From: Deinococcus actinosclerus
GTDB taxonomy: Bacteria > Deinococcota > Deinococci > Deinococcales > Deinococcaceae
Reading direction: 5' to 3'
Assembly: GCF_001507665.1 (NCBI RefSeq)
Contig: NZ_CP013910.1
Span: 1,363,501-1,427,500 of the forward strand
Length of the DNA stretch: 64,000 nt
Below are positions 19,453 to 28,965 of the stretch, one piece after another. The notes under the pieces were generated by a model. The model searched no databases, was not told the DNA's origin, and worked only from the letters and a program-made list of their open reading frames with translations. Position 1 is the stretch's first letter, and every line of letters starts with the position of its first letter. Made by a program: the position numbers and the translations under genes.

Positions 19453-20607
19453 ATGAGCCTCACCTTTCCCACCGGCTTCACCGCCGCCGCCATGGCCGCC
19501 GGCATCAAGCCCAGCGGCAAGACCGACCTGAGCGGCGTCACGAGCGCCGCGGACTGCACCTGGGCGTTCGCGGGGACGCGCAGCACCACCGCCGCCGCGT
19601 GCGTCACCCGCAACCGCGACCTGTACGCGCAGGGCGCGCCCATCCGCGCGCTGCTCGTGAACGCCGGGAACGCCAACGCTGCCACCGGCACCCGCGGCGC
19701 GGGCGACAACGCCGACATGGCCGACGCGTTCGGCAGCGTCCTGAACGTGCAGCCCGACGCGGTCCTGACCGCCAGCACCGGCATCATCGGGCACCTGCTC
19801 CCCATGGACAGGGTCCTCAGCGGCATTGAGCACCTGCCCGACGAACTGGAGAGCGGCGCGGACGCCTTCGCCAGCGCCATCATGACCACCGACACCCGCC
19901 CCAAGACCGCGGAAGCGACCTTGAGCAGCGGCGCGCGCATCGTCGGGACCGCCAAGGGCAGCGGCATGATCCATCCCGACATGGCGACCATGTTCGCCTT
20001 CGCGTTCACCGACGCCCAGATCGACCAGATGGCGCTGCGCGAGGCGTTCCCCGCCATCGTGAACCGCACCTTCAACGCCGTGACCGTGGACGGCGACACG
20101 AGCACCAACGACATGGCTGTCGTCCTGTGCAACGGACAGGCCGGACCCACCGACCTCGCTGAATTCCTGACCGCGCTCGAAGGCGTCATGCGCGACCTTG
20201 CCCGGCAGATCGCCGCCGACGGCGAGGGCGCCACCAAACTCCTGACCGTGCAGGTCAGCGGCGCCCGCAGCGAGGCCGAGGCGCTGGCCGCCGCCCGCAC
20301 CTGCTGCGTCAGCCCCCTGCTGAAAAGCGCCGTGCACGGCAACGACCCCAACTGGGGCCGCGTCATCATGGCCGTCGGCCGCAGCGGCGCGGGCGTGAAC
20401 ATCGAGAAACTCCGCGTCACCGTGCAGGGTCACCCGGTCTTCCAGGGCAAACCCCTCCCGTACGACGACGCGCAGGTCAGCGAGAGCATGAAGGCCGAGG
20501 AGGTCGTCTTCACCATCGACCTCGGCGTGGGCGACGCGCGCGGCGAGGCCTGGGGCTGCGACCTCAGCGCCGAGTACGTCAGCATCAACGCCGACTACAC
20601 GACCTGA
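19453..20607 (+). CDS. argJ: Bifunctional ornithine acetyltransferase/N-acetylglutamate synthase
   Basis: ArgJ transfers the acetyl group from N-acetylornithine to glutamate and can also use acetyl-CoA, running the arginine pathway as a cycle. The 384-residue precursor has the self-cleavage motif KGSGMIHPDMATMFAF, where the chain is cut between Ala and Thr and the new N-terminal Thr becomes the nucleophile. It also has the oxyanion segment STGIIGHLLPM and VTVDGDTSTND. Length and motifs are normal for the family. It is monocistronic, with a leaderless-type promoter, and no other arg gene lies in the window. Confidence 0.96.
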   Translation: MSLTFPTGFTAAAMAAGIKPSGKTDLSGVTSAADCTWAFAGTRSTTAAACVTRNRDLYAQGAPIRALLVNAGNANAATGTRGAGDNADMADAFGSVLNVQPDAVLTASTGIIGHLLPMDRVLSGIEHLPDELESGADAFASAIMTTDTRPKTAEATLSSGARIVGTAKGSGMIHPDMATMFAFAFTDAQIDQMALREAFPAIVNRTFNAVTVDGDTSTNDMAVVLCNGQAGPTDLAEFLTALEGVMRDLARQIAADGEGATKLLTVQVSGARSEAEALAAARTCCVSPLLKSAVHGNDPNWGRVIMAVGRSGAGVNIEKLRVTVQGHPVFQGKPLPYDDAQVSESMKAEEVVFTIDLGVGDARGEAWGCDLSAEYVSINADYTT

Positions 20608-20661
20608 CCTGAGGAGCTTGAGGCTTCCTTGTCACTGGCCGACACGATCCGGAACGGGGGG

Positions 20662-20667
20662 TAGGGT
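20662..20667 (+). promoter_or_regulatory. -10 box in front of the interrupted hypothetical gene
   Basis: TAGGGT is followed by 6 nt and then the ATG at 20674. That ATG is out of frame with the long coding region that follows, which is part of the case for a frameshift. Confidence 0.5.
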
Positions 20668-20673
20668 GCGGGC

Positions 20674-21458
20674 ATGCGTGCTCCCTCTGCCCCCGCCCGG
20701 CTGCCTCCCGTTCGGCGCTGGCGCGCCCGCTGGACTTCACTTACCCGTCGAACCGCGTGGCGGCGCTGGGCCTGCTGGGGACGGTGGCGCTGGCCCGCCT
20801 GCGCGGGCGCGGCTGGGCGGACGCGATAGGAGCAGGAGGTACGGCCTTTCTGGCCTGGGCGACGGCGCGCGAACTCGACCCGGACTTCACGGGCACGGCG
20901 AACGCGGCCCTGCCCGTGGCGGCAGTGGCCGGACTGGTCAGCCGCGGCGTTGGGCTGGCCCCGCTGCTCCCGGCGGTGGCCGTCCTGTCGGGCCTGCGGG
21001 GGATCGCCGGGACGACGGGGGAGACCCTGACCCGCACCGATCACCTGGGTCTGCTGGCGCAGTCGCTCGCGGCGGCCGGGACAGGCGGCGCCGTGGGGGC
21101 GCTCGTGGCCGGTGCGGCCCCCCTCCTGGCCGAAGGCGGGCGGAGCGTGACCCCGCTGATGGGGGCGCTGTTGCCCCCGCTGGCCCCGGCGCGCGGCGGA
21201 TCGTGGACGGGTGCACTGCTGTCGGCGGCCGCCCTGCCGCTGGCCCGTGACCTGACCGCCCCGGAACCCGTGCAGAGCGCCTGCGACCGCGCCCCCCGCG
21301 CCGTGCGGGCCGGGGAGGTCCGCCGCGCCCGGCAGGTCGCCGCGCTGGCGCTGGCCGCCGGGCTGCTCACGCGGCAGTCGCGGGGGCTGCTGCCGCTGGC
21401 CGCCGCGTGCCTGACCGTCGCGGCCCGCCGGGCCGGCGCGAACCTCAAGAACACCTGA
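20674..21458 (+). pseudogene. Hydrophobic Ala/Leu-rich protein, frame interrupted near the 5' end
   Basis: The open part (from GTG at 20757) encodes 233 residues rich in Ala, Leu and Gly with several possible membrane segments and no family I recognise. Coding-like sequence in that frame continues upstream (LDFTYPSNRVAALG) with no start codon, while a promoter-positioned ATG at 20674 lies in another frame. Adding one C to the C5 run at 20690-20694 joins them into one protein beginning MRAPSAPRP. The gene is therefore probably intact in life, or it starts at 20757. The call is pseudogene in form only. Confidence 0.5.
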
Positions 21459-21513
21459 AGACCCCCCCAGTCAGACTGGGCGCCCGGCGACAGCTCCACG
21501 AAGGGTCGCCTCC

Positions 21514-21519
21514 TACGCT
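21514..21519 (+). promoter_or_regulatory. -10 box of the TspO-like gene
   Basis: TACGCT is followed by 6 nt and then the ATG at 21526. Confidence 0.6.
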
Positions 21520-21525
21520 GCACGC

Positions 21526-22278
21526 ATGACCGGACTTCCCAGGCAGATCACGCTGCTGCTCGCCACGATCCTCACACTCGTGATGAACTACCTCAGCAAC
21601 GCCCTCCCGCTCTTCGGCAACTCGAACAAGGAGGTCAGCGACGCCCTCCCGAACGCCTTCACGCCCGCCGGACTCACGTTCGCCGTGTGGGGACCCATCT
21701 TCCTGGGCCTGCTGGCCTTCGCCGTGTACCAGGCGCTGCCCGCCCAGCGCGGCCCCCGCTACGACCGGCTGTTCTGGCCGTTCCTGCTGGGCAACCTGCT
21801 GAACGTCTCCTGGCTGCTGGCCTTCCAGAGCCTGAACTTCGGCCCCAGCGTCATCATCATGCTGGCCCTGCTCGCCAGCCTGATCTGGCTGTACCTCACC
21901 GTGCGCGGCCTGCCGCCCCAGGGCGCGGAACGCTGGACGCTCGCGCTGCCCACCTCCCTGTACCTGGGCTGGATCAGCGTCGCCACCATCGCCAACATCA
22001 CCGCGTACCTCGTCAGCGTCGGCGTGACAACCGGCGCGCTGGGCCTCAGCGCGCCCGTCTGGTCCGCCGTGCTCGTCGTGATCGCCGCCGCCATCGGCGT
22101 GTTCTTCCTGGCCCGCTTCCACGACTACGCCTTCGCCCTCGTCCTCCTGTGGGCCTTCTACGGCGTGTATGTCGCCCGCCCGGACGCCGCGACCGTCGTG
22201 ACCGGCGTCGCCATCGCCGCCGTGCTCGTCGTGCTGGGCGCCCTGCTCAGCCTGCGCACCCGCCGCACCGCGCTGTAA
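21526..22278 (+). CDS. TspO/MBR-related (tryptophan-rich sensory-like) membrane protein
   Basis: The 250 residues form about seven to eight membrane helices. The part from about 40 to 190 resembles the TspO/MBR family: FTPAGLTFAVWGPIFLGLLA, a WLLAFQSLNFGP stretch and YLGWISVATIANIT. It is longer than classical TspO (about 160 residues), as in a subgroup annotated as tryptophan-rich sensory proteins. Relatives bind tetrapyrroles or sterols; nothing here shows the ligand. It has its own leaderless-type promoter and is flanked by unrelated genes. Confidence 0.75.
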   Translation: MTGLPRQITLLLATILTLVMNYLSNALPLFGNSNKEVSDALPNAFTPAGLTFAVWGPIFLGLLAFAVYQALPAQRGPRYDRLFWPFLLGNLLNVSWLLAFQSLNFGPSVIIMLALLASLIWLYLTVRGLPPQGAERWTLALPTSLYLGWISVATIANITAYLVSVGVTTGALGLSAPVWSAVLVVIAAAIGVFFLARFHDYAFALVLLWAFYGVYVARPDAATVVTGVAIAAVLVVLGALLSLRTRRTAL

Positions 22279-22336
22279 TCTCACCCCCCGGATGGGCCGC
22301 TGCGGGCATGACCGGCAGCGGCCCATCTGCGGTCGC

Positions 22337-22342
22337 TACACT
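22337..22342 (+). promoter_or_regulatory. -10 box of the AroE-like gene
   Basis: TACACT is followed by 9 nt and then the ATG at 22352. Confidence 0.5.
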
Positions 22343-22351
22343 GAACCTCAC

Positions 22352-23097
22352 ATGCATCCCGACTCGCCCCTGGCCCTGATCGGCTACCCCGCCCCGGCCG
22401 CCCGCGCCCTGCGCGACCTCGGCCTGATCGCCGTGAACGTCCCCACCGACGACCTGCGCGCCGTGCTGGACGCCAGCCGCACGCTGCACTTCACCGGGGC
22501 GCTCGTCCACCCCAGCCAGGAGACGCACGTGCTGGACGCCGTCACGCCCGACGCTGTCGCCCGCCGCGTGGGCCGCGTGGACGCCGTTGCCCTGAGCGGC
22601 GAATTCCACGGCACCTTCGCCCTGAGCGACGCGCTGACCGACGCGCTGGACGCCAGCGGGTACGCCTCACGCGGCGCGAGCGCCCTGATCCTTGGCGTGG
22701 ACGCCCACGACCTCGCCCTGGCCCTGCCCCTCGCCCGGCTGGGCTTCACCGAGATCGGCATCGCCGCCGAGAGCACCCCCGAAGCGGAACGCGCCGCCCG
22801 CGACCTCCCCGCCGGCCGCCGCGCCTACCCCTGAGCCGCCGCGACCCCAGCGTCGGCGACTTCGCCGCCCGCGCCGACCTGATCATCCTCACCGCCGGCC
22901 CGCTTCCCAGCGGACTCACGCAGCCGTACCACACCGTCATTGACCTGACCGGCCGCGCCAGCGTCACCGGGAGCGGCGCCAGCACCCTCGACCTACGCGA
23001 CCTGCCCCTGCGCCGCCTCGCGCGGCAACTGGAACACGCCACCGGGCAGCGCTTCCACCCGCAGGAACTCGAAGGAGCCCTCCAGGCCCTCGTGTAA
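22352..23097 (+). pseudogene. Shikimate dehydrogenase-like protein, split by a one-base frameshift
   Basis: The first frame (22352-22834) and a second frame ending at TAA 23095-23097 together read as one protein of about 248 residues. The junction is the C4 run at 22828-22831; one added C gives GRRAYPLSRRDPSVGDF and removes the early TGA. The N-terminal part (ALIGYPAPAARAL, NVPTDDLRAVL, GALVHPS) and the later LIILTAGPLP and IDLTGR segments resemble AroE-type enzymes, but the nucleotide-binding glycine motif is poor (ALILGVDAHD). It may be a divergent quinate/shikimate dehydrogenase homologue that is not itself a biosynthetic AroE. An intrinsic terminator follows the second stop. Confidence 0.55.
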
Positions 23098-23109
23098 AGG
23101 AAAAAGGGA

Positions 23110-23145
23110 AGAGGCGCACCCAGTAATCCGGGTGCGCCTCTCTTG
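23110..23145 (+). terminator. Intrinsic terminator after the AroE-like gene
   Basis: AGAGGCGCACCC and GGGTGCGCCTCT pair perfectly over 12 bp with an 8-nt loop, followed by CTTGA. Its position 13 nt after the second-frame stop supports that stop as the true gene end. Confidence 0.8.
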
Positions 23146-23156
23146 ATGCCCGCTCA

Positions 23157-23284
23157 CAGCGGTTTCCAGTTCCATTGAGGGGCCAAGGGCACGCCCCTCA
23201 ACTCCACTTCCAACCGCTGTCCTTCGCAGGTGCTCGCTCCGCTCGATTCAGAGATATTGAAGAAGCCCTTCAATACCTCTGAAT
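23157..23284. repeat. Tandem hairpin element, possible dispersed repeat
   Basis: Two inverted repeats lie side by side. The first has CAGCGGTT and AACCGCTG as outer arms (23157-23164, 23212-23219) and TTGAGGGG with CCCCTCAA inside (23175-23182, 23194-23201). The second is a 17-bp stem with one mismatch (23246-23262 with 23268-23284). The element has lower G+C than its surroundings and lies between convergent genes. It has the look of the small intergenic repeats known in Deinococcus genomes, but only one copy is visible here. Confidence 0.45.
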
Positions 23285-23291
23285 TCTGCTG

Positions 23292-26200
23292 TCAGTTGTG
23301 GCTGGCGGTGTCCAGTTTCTGCAGGTACGCCTTTCCGCCCTCGAGTTCGGCCTCGAAGCCGTCGGCGGCGGCGAACACCAGGGTCTCGGCCAGCGTTTCG
23401 CTCATCAGGTATTCCTGCCACGCCTCGGCGGCCTCGCGGGCGTCGCCGCTGAGGTCCAGGTGGAGGGCGATGCGGTCCTGCACCTCGAATCCGGCTTTCT
23501 TGCGGGCGTCCTGCACGCCGCGCACGAGGTCGCGGGCGAGACCCTCAAGTTCCAGTTCGCGGGTGAGGGTGGTGTCGAAGGCCACGAGGTACCCGGCTTC
23601 CTCCTGCGCGGCGAAGCCTTCGGGGGACTTGGCGTCCACGAGGACCTCGTCTGGCCCGAGTTCGAAGCGTTCACCGGTCGGTGCCACGACCTCGAACTGC
23701 TTGCCGTCGCGCACGAAGCGGGCGACCTCGCTGGCGTCGGCGGCGGCCAGCGCGGCGCGGACCTGCGGGACGGCCTTCCCGAACTTCTTGCCCAGCACCG
23801 GGAGGTTGGGGCGCAGCACGTAGCTGACGAGTTCGGTGAACTGGTCGATCAGTTCGACCTCCTTGACGTTCAGTTCCTCCTTGAGCTGCTCGGCGAAGCG
23901 GCCCAGCGCCTGGGTCTGGTCGGCGGTGCGGGCGCGGACCATGACCTTCGGCAGGGGCTGACGCTGGCGCATGCCGGTCTGTCCGCGCACGGCGCGGCCC
24001 AAGCTGACGACACGCAGCACGGCGTCCATCTCGCCCACCAGGGTCGGCGCGGCCAGCGCCTCGTCCACCTTGGGCCAGGGGGTGAGGTGCACGCTGTCGG
24101 GTGCGTCCGGCACCAGCGAGCGCACGAGGTTCCCGTACAGCGTCTCGGCCAGGAACGGCGTGAACGGGGCCGTGAGCTGCGTGACGGTCACCAGCGCGTA
24201 GTGCAGCGTGGCGTACGCGTTGTGGTCCGCGCCGTCGTCCCCGGCCCAGAAGCGGCGGCGGTTGCGGCGCACGTACCAGTTGCTCAGGTCCTCCACCACG
24301 AAGTCCTGCAGGGCGCGGCTGGCCCCGGTCGGGTCGTAGTTCTCCAGCGCGGCCGTGACCGTGCCGATCAGGGCCTGCACCTTGGCGAGCAGCCAGCGGT
24401 CCACCTCGGGGCGCTCGGCGGCGGGCGCGGCGGCCGTCAGGTCCGGCTGGTCGAGGTTTGCGTACAGCACGAAGAACGAGTAGGTGTTCCACAGCGTCAG
24501 GAAGTAGGAGCGGAACGCCTCACCGACGAGGTTCATGCCGAAGCGGCGGCTGAGTTCGGGCGGCGCGCTGACGTACATGTACCAGCGGGCGGCGTCCGCG
24601 CCGTACTGCTCGAACACGTCCCAGGGGTTCACGACGTTCCCCTTGCTCTTGCTCATCTTCGCGCCCTTCTCGTCGAGGATGTGCCCGGAGCAGATGACGC
24701 TCTTGTACGCCACGGAATCGAACACCATCGTGCCGATCTGATGCAGCGAGTTGAACCAGCCGCGCGTCTGGTCGATGGCCTCCGCGATGAAGTCGGCGGG
24801 GAAGCCCCCGTTCTCGAACTTCTCCCTGTTCTCGAAGGGGTAGTGGTGCTGCGCGAACGGCATGGAGCCGCTGTCGTACCAGACGTCCATCACGTACGGC
24901 ACGCGCCGGAAGGTCTTCCCGCCGTCCTCGAAGGTGATGTCGTCCACGAAGGGCCGGTGCGGGTCGAAGTCCGGGCCGGTCAGTTCGGGACGGCCGCTCA
25001 GTTCGGCCAGTTCGGCGTAGCTGCCAATCACGCGGTACTCGCCGTCCTCGGCCTCCCACACGGGCAGCGGCGTGCCCCAGTAGCGGTTGCGCGAGAGGTT
25101 CCAGTCGATCAGGTTCTCCAGCCACCCGCCGTAGCGGCCGTTCCTGATGTGCGGCGGGTGCCAGTCGATGGTCTGGTTCAGTTCGATCAGGCGCTCTTTC
25201 AGGCGGGTGTTGTTCAGGTACCAGCTCTCGGTGGCGTAGTACATCAGCGGGGTGCCGCAGCGCCAGCAGTGCGGGTAGGCGTGCAGGAAGTTCTTCTCGC
25301 GCCACATCAGGCCGCGCGCGCGCAGGTCGCGGACGATCTCGGTGTTCGCGTCGCGGAAGAACACGCCCTTCCACGGGCCGAAGCGGTGCTTGCCCTCGCC
25401 GTCCACCCCCACGATCACCGGGAAGCCGTAGTTGCGGGCCAGACGCATGTCGTCCTCACCGAAGGCGGGCGCGGTGTGCACGATGCCGGTGCCGTCACTG
25501 TCGGACACGTAGGTGTCCAGGCCCGACATCCACACGGGTTTGCCCTCACCCTCGGCCTCGTACGCTTCCGTGAAGAGGGGCTGGTACGCCACGCGCTCCA
25601 GTTCGCTCCCCTTGAAGGTCCTGACGACCTCGGCCTCCTCGCCCAGCACCTCGGTCTTCAGGCTGGCGGCCAGGATCAGCACGTGGCCGTCCTTGTCGCG
25701 CGCCGCCACGTACTCGAAGTCCGGGTGGATGGCGACGCCCACGTTGTACGGCAGCGTCCAGGGGGTGGTCGTCCACACCAGGAACGCCGCGCCGTCCTCC
25801 AGGCCCAGGCTGGCCGGGTCGGTCAGGCGGAACGGCACGTACACGCTGGGATCCTGGATGTCCTTGTAGCCCTCGCTGACCTCGGCGTTGCTGAGGGTCG
25901 TGCCGTCCTTGGGGCAGTACGGCGCCACGCGGAAGCCCTTGTACAGCAGGCCCTTCTCGCTGAGGTTCTTGACGCTCCACCAGATGCTCTCGATGTAGTC
26001 CTTGTGCAGCGTCATGTACGCGTCGTCCAGGTCCACCCAGTAGCCCATGCGCTCGGTGAACCTGCGCCACTCGGCCTCGTACTCGAAGACGCTGGCGCGG
26101 CACTCCGCGTTGAACCGGTCGATGCCGTACGCCTCGACCTCGCGTTTGCTGTTCAGGCCGAGTTTCTTCTCGACGCCCAGCTCGACCGGCAGGCCGTGCG

Positions 26201-26477
26201 TGTCCCAGCCGGCCTTGCGGGGCACGTGGAAGCCCTGCATGGTCCGGAAGCGCGGGAAGAGGTCCTTGAACGAGCGCGCCTGGACGTGGTGCACGCCGGG
26301 CTGACCGTTCGCGGTGGGCGGGCCCTCGAAGAACGTGAAGACGGGACCGCCCTGGGTCTGTTCCAGCGAGCGTTCGAACACGCGTTCGCGCTTCCAGAAG
26401 TCGAGGATCCCCTGTTCCAGTGCGGGAAAGTTCGGGTTGCCCTGCACGGGCGTGAAGAGGGTCTTCTTGTCGGTCAT
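23292..26477 (-). CDS. ileS: Isoleucyl-tRNA synthetase (actinobacterial-type)
   Basis: This class I synthetase charges tRNA-Ile. The 1061-residue protein contains the catalytic Rossmann domain, a CP1 editing domain (TTTPWTLPYNVGVA, TGIVHTAPAFGEDD), KMSKSKGNV and a long anticodon-binding C-terminus. The HIGH motif reads G-V-H-H in PTANGQPGVHHVQAR. This GxHH variant is known from actinobacterial IleRS, and the rest of the sequence is also of that type. A GGAG site precedes the ATG at 26477. Upstream are a cupin gene and an isoleucine T-box, which probably controls both genes. Confidence 0.97.
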   Translation of the reverse strand: MTDKKTLFTPVQGNPNFPALEQGILDFWKRERVFERSLEQTQGGPVFTFFEGPPTANGQPGVHHVQARSFKDLFPRFRTMQGFHVPRKAGWDTHGLPVELGVEKKLGLNSKREVEAYGIDRFNAECRASVFEYEAEWRRFTERMGYWVDLDDAYMTLHKDYIESIWWSVKNLSEKGLLYKGFRVAPYCPKDGTTLSNAEVSEGYKDIQDPSVYVPFRLTDPASLGLEDGAAFLVWTTTPWTLPYNVGVAIHPDFEYVAARDKDGHVLILAASLKTEVLGEEAEVVRTFKGSELERVAYQPLFTEAYEAEGEGKPVWMSGLDTYVSDSDGTGIVHTAPAFGEDDMRLARNYGFPVIVGVDGEGKHRFGPWKGVFFRDANTEIVRDLRARGLMWREKNFLHAYPHCWRCGTPLMYYATESWYLNNTRLKERLIELNQTIDWHPPHIRNGRYGGWLENLIDWNLSRNRYWGTPLPVWEAEDGEYRVIGSYAELAELSGRPELTGPDFDPHRPFVDDITFEDGGKTFRRVPYVMDVWYDSGSMPFAQHHYPFENREKFENGGFPADFIAEAIDQTRGWFNSLHQIGTMVFDSVAYKSVICSGHILDEKGAKMSKSKGNVVNPWDVFEQYGADAARWYMYVSAPPELSRRFGMNLVGEAFRSYFLTLWNTYSFFVLYANLDQPDLTAAAPAAERPEVDRWLLAKVQALIGTVTAALENYDPTGASRALQDFVVEDLSNWYVRRNRRRFWAGDDGADHNAYATLHYALVTVTQLTAPFTPFLAETLYGNLVRSLVPDAPDSVHLTPWPKVDEALAAPTLVGEMDAVLRVVSLGRAVRGQTGMRQRQPLPKVMVRARTADQTQALGRFAEQLKEELNVKEVELIDQFTELVSYVLRPNLPVLGKKFGKAVPQVRAALAAADASEVARFVRDGKQFEVVAPTGERFELGPDEVLVDAKSPEGFAAQEEAGYLVAFDTTLTRELELEGLARDLVRGVQDARKKAGFEVQDRIALHLDLSGDAREAAEAWQEYLMSETLAETLVFAAADGFEAELEGGKAYLQKLDTASHN

Positions 26478-26673
26478 GTGATCTCCGGGTGGGTTGTGAG
26501 GGGCTGTGTGGGTCGGGCGTCGGAGGCGGGGGTCACCCGCGTCCGAATCGGCCGCCTGGGCCGGGCGGAGCAGAGGGGAAGTGGGCGGGCCAGTCGGGTG
26601 CGGACCGGTCGGGTGCGGGGCATGGTCACCTCCGGGGGGTGCGGGTCAGGGGAGAGGGTGGGCGGGGGCCGGA

Positions 26674-27003
26674 CTAGTCGACGATGAACAGCGTGGCCCC
26701 CACGTCGGTGCTCGACCGGTGCGGCTCGGTATGGTCGGCCACCTGATACGACTCGCCGGGCCGCAGCGTGAAGGTGCGCCCGTCGGCCAGTTCGGTGTCC
26801 AGCTGACCGGCCAGCACGAGCAGGATGTGCCCCTTCTCGCACCAGTGGTCGGCCAGATACCCGGGGGAGTACTCGACCATCCGCACGCGGACCAAGCCGA
26901 ACTGCCGGGTGCGCCACACGGCCGCGCCGCGCTCGCCGGGGTGCTCGGTGGCAGGCACGTCGGCCCAGGTGGTCACCCCGAAGGGAATGTCGGTCAGGTG
27001 CAT
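26674..27003 (-). CDS. DHCW-motif cupin-fold protein
   Basis: The 109 residues form a single small cupin barrel. The metal-site region reads YLADHWCEKGHILLVLAGQL (about 49-68), with His, Glu and His spaced as in cupins; the DHWC order matches a group annotated as DHCW-motif cupins. No enzymatic role is established. A CGGAGG ribosome site precedes the ATG at 27003. The gene is the first one after the isoleucine T-box and lies 196 nt before ileS on the same strand, so it should share the T-box transcript. Confidence 0.82.
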   Translation of the reverse strand: MHLTDIPFGVTTWADVPATEHPGERGAAVWRTRQFGLVRVRMVEYSPGYLADHWCEKGHILLVLAGQLDTELADGRTFTLRPGESYQVADHTEPHRSSTDVGATLFIVD

Positions 27004-27086
27004 GGTTCGGGCCTCCGGGGACAGAACACGGGCGAAGCGGGGCAGGAGTGAAGCGGGAAAGGGGACGGCGGGTCTCAGCGGTCACG

Positions 27087-27100
27087 CCCCCATGTGGGGG
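27087..27100 (-). promoter_or_regulatory. GC-rich hairpin after the T-box antiterminator
   Basis: CCCCC and GGGGG flank ACAT just downstream of the antiterminator 3' strand. It may be part of the alternative (off) structure of the riboswitch. No T-run follows it on the minus strand. Confidence 0.4.
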
Positions 27101-27108
27101 GACGGTGC

Positions 27109-27360
27109 TGGGACGCGCCGCCCCCTGGGGGAGCTGGTGCGTGGTACCACCCAACTTCACCGGCGCGTGCCGGTCTCCATTGGCCCTCTGACGGGGGGTG
27201 TCCGGACGGGTCTAGTGCGCCCCCGGGGGAGCGGTTCTTCCGTCGGCGCGGGAGGTGATCTTCGGCTGGCTGGGTCCGCGTCAGGCTCTCACCCTCCCTG
27301 ACTCGCTCGTGCGTTCCGCTGGTGCCCGCGTACTGTCCTCTCGGTCGCCCTGATGTCTCA
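27109..27360 (-). promoter_or_regulatory. Isoleucine-specific T-box riboswitch
   Basis: On the minus strand the T-box reads TGGGTGGTACCACG (27153-27140), close to the consensus AGGGTGGNACCGCG. It can pair with GCGTCCCA (27116-27109) to give the standard antiterminator, leaving the bulge UGGUACC with UGGU to bind the tRNA ACCA end. Upstream, a Stem I-like region has AGTA (27334-27331) opposite GAAGATCACC, with the Ile codon ATC at 27259-27257 as specifier, closed by GAGG and CCTC. A 6-bp hairpin (ACCGGC/GCCGGT) precedes the T-box. I see no poly-U terminator, so translational control is also possible. The first gene downstream is the cupin, then ileS. Confidence 0.9.
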
Positions 27361-27381
27361 CCCCGGTTTGGGGTGCCCCTC

Positions 27382-27411
27382 ATGGTAGGGCGGCAGGCTG
27401 GGAACGGTCAA
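27382..27411 (-). promoter_or_regulatory. Promoter of the T-box-cupin-ileS transcript
   Basis: On the minus strand, TTGACC and TACCAT are separated by 18 nt, a good fit to a vegetative promoter. Transcription would start near 27375, just upstream of the T-box leader. An inverted repeat GGCTCCC/GGGAGCC (27415-27430) abuts it on the rho side. Confidence 0.75.
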
Positions 27412-27520
27412 CGTGGCTCCCCCGGGAGCCGCGCTTGCGGGTATGCTGGAGGGCAGTCTCTTCCGCTGCCCCCACCCCCTGCCCCCGGCGCGATACGTGT
27501 GAAAAGCGTCAGCGCGTGTT

Positions 27521-27526
27521 TAGAAT
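27521..27526 (+). promoter_or_regulatory. Candidate -10 box for rho
   Basis: TAGAAT lies 20 nt before the ATG of a leader reading frame that is coupled to rho. TATGCT at 27442-27447 is an alternative. No convincing -35 element was seen. Confidence 0.45.
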
Positions 27527-27546
27527 CGGCCTCAGGAGTAACACGA

Positions 27547-27653
27547 ATGACCTGCCCCACCCATCCCGCCTGCCCGACTGCCTGCCCCGCCCCGCGCGCG
27601 GCGGGCCGGTCGGCCGGCGTTCCGCACCTGCCCCCCCTGCCGGAGGCCCCGCT

Positions 27654-27657
<4 letters not shown>
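27547..27657 (+). CDS. Candidate 36-residue leader peptide coupled to rho
   Basis: The frame starts with ATG at 27547, 8 nt after AGGAG, and ends with a TGA that overlaps the GTG start of rho (GTGA). The peptide is rich in Cys and Pro at its start (MTCPTHPACPTACPAP) and then in Ala, Gly and Pro. Translation up to the stop would deliver ribosomes to the rho start, where GGAGG lies 7 nt upstream. No known leader peptide is recognised. The frame is supported by its ribosome site and position only. Confidence 0.45.
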
Positions 27658-28928
<1,271 letters not shown>

Positions 28929-28965
28929 CGTTCGTCTACTCGATCCCCCGATTCGGAGCTCACAC

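Noticed and set aside
25000..26400. The IleRS HIGH motif replaced by G-V-H-H as a possible inactive enzyme
   Set aside because: The GxHH form is normal in actinobacterial-type IleRS, and the KMSKS and editing motifs are intact.
23298..26687. A 1129-codon open frame on the plus strand opposite ileS
   Set aside because: It is antisense to a full-length IleRS, is dominated by Val, Gly, Ala, Arg and His as expected from GC-rich codon bias, and has no motif.
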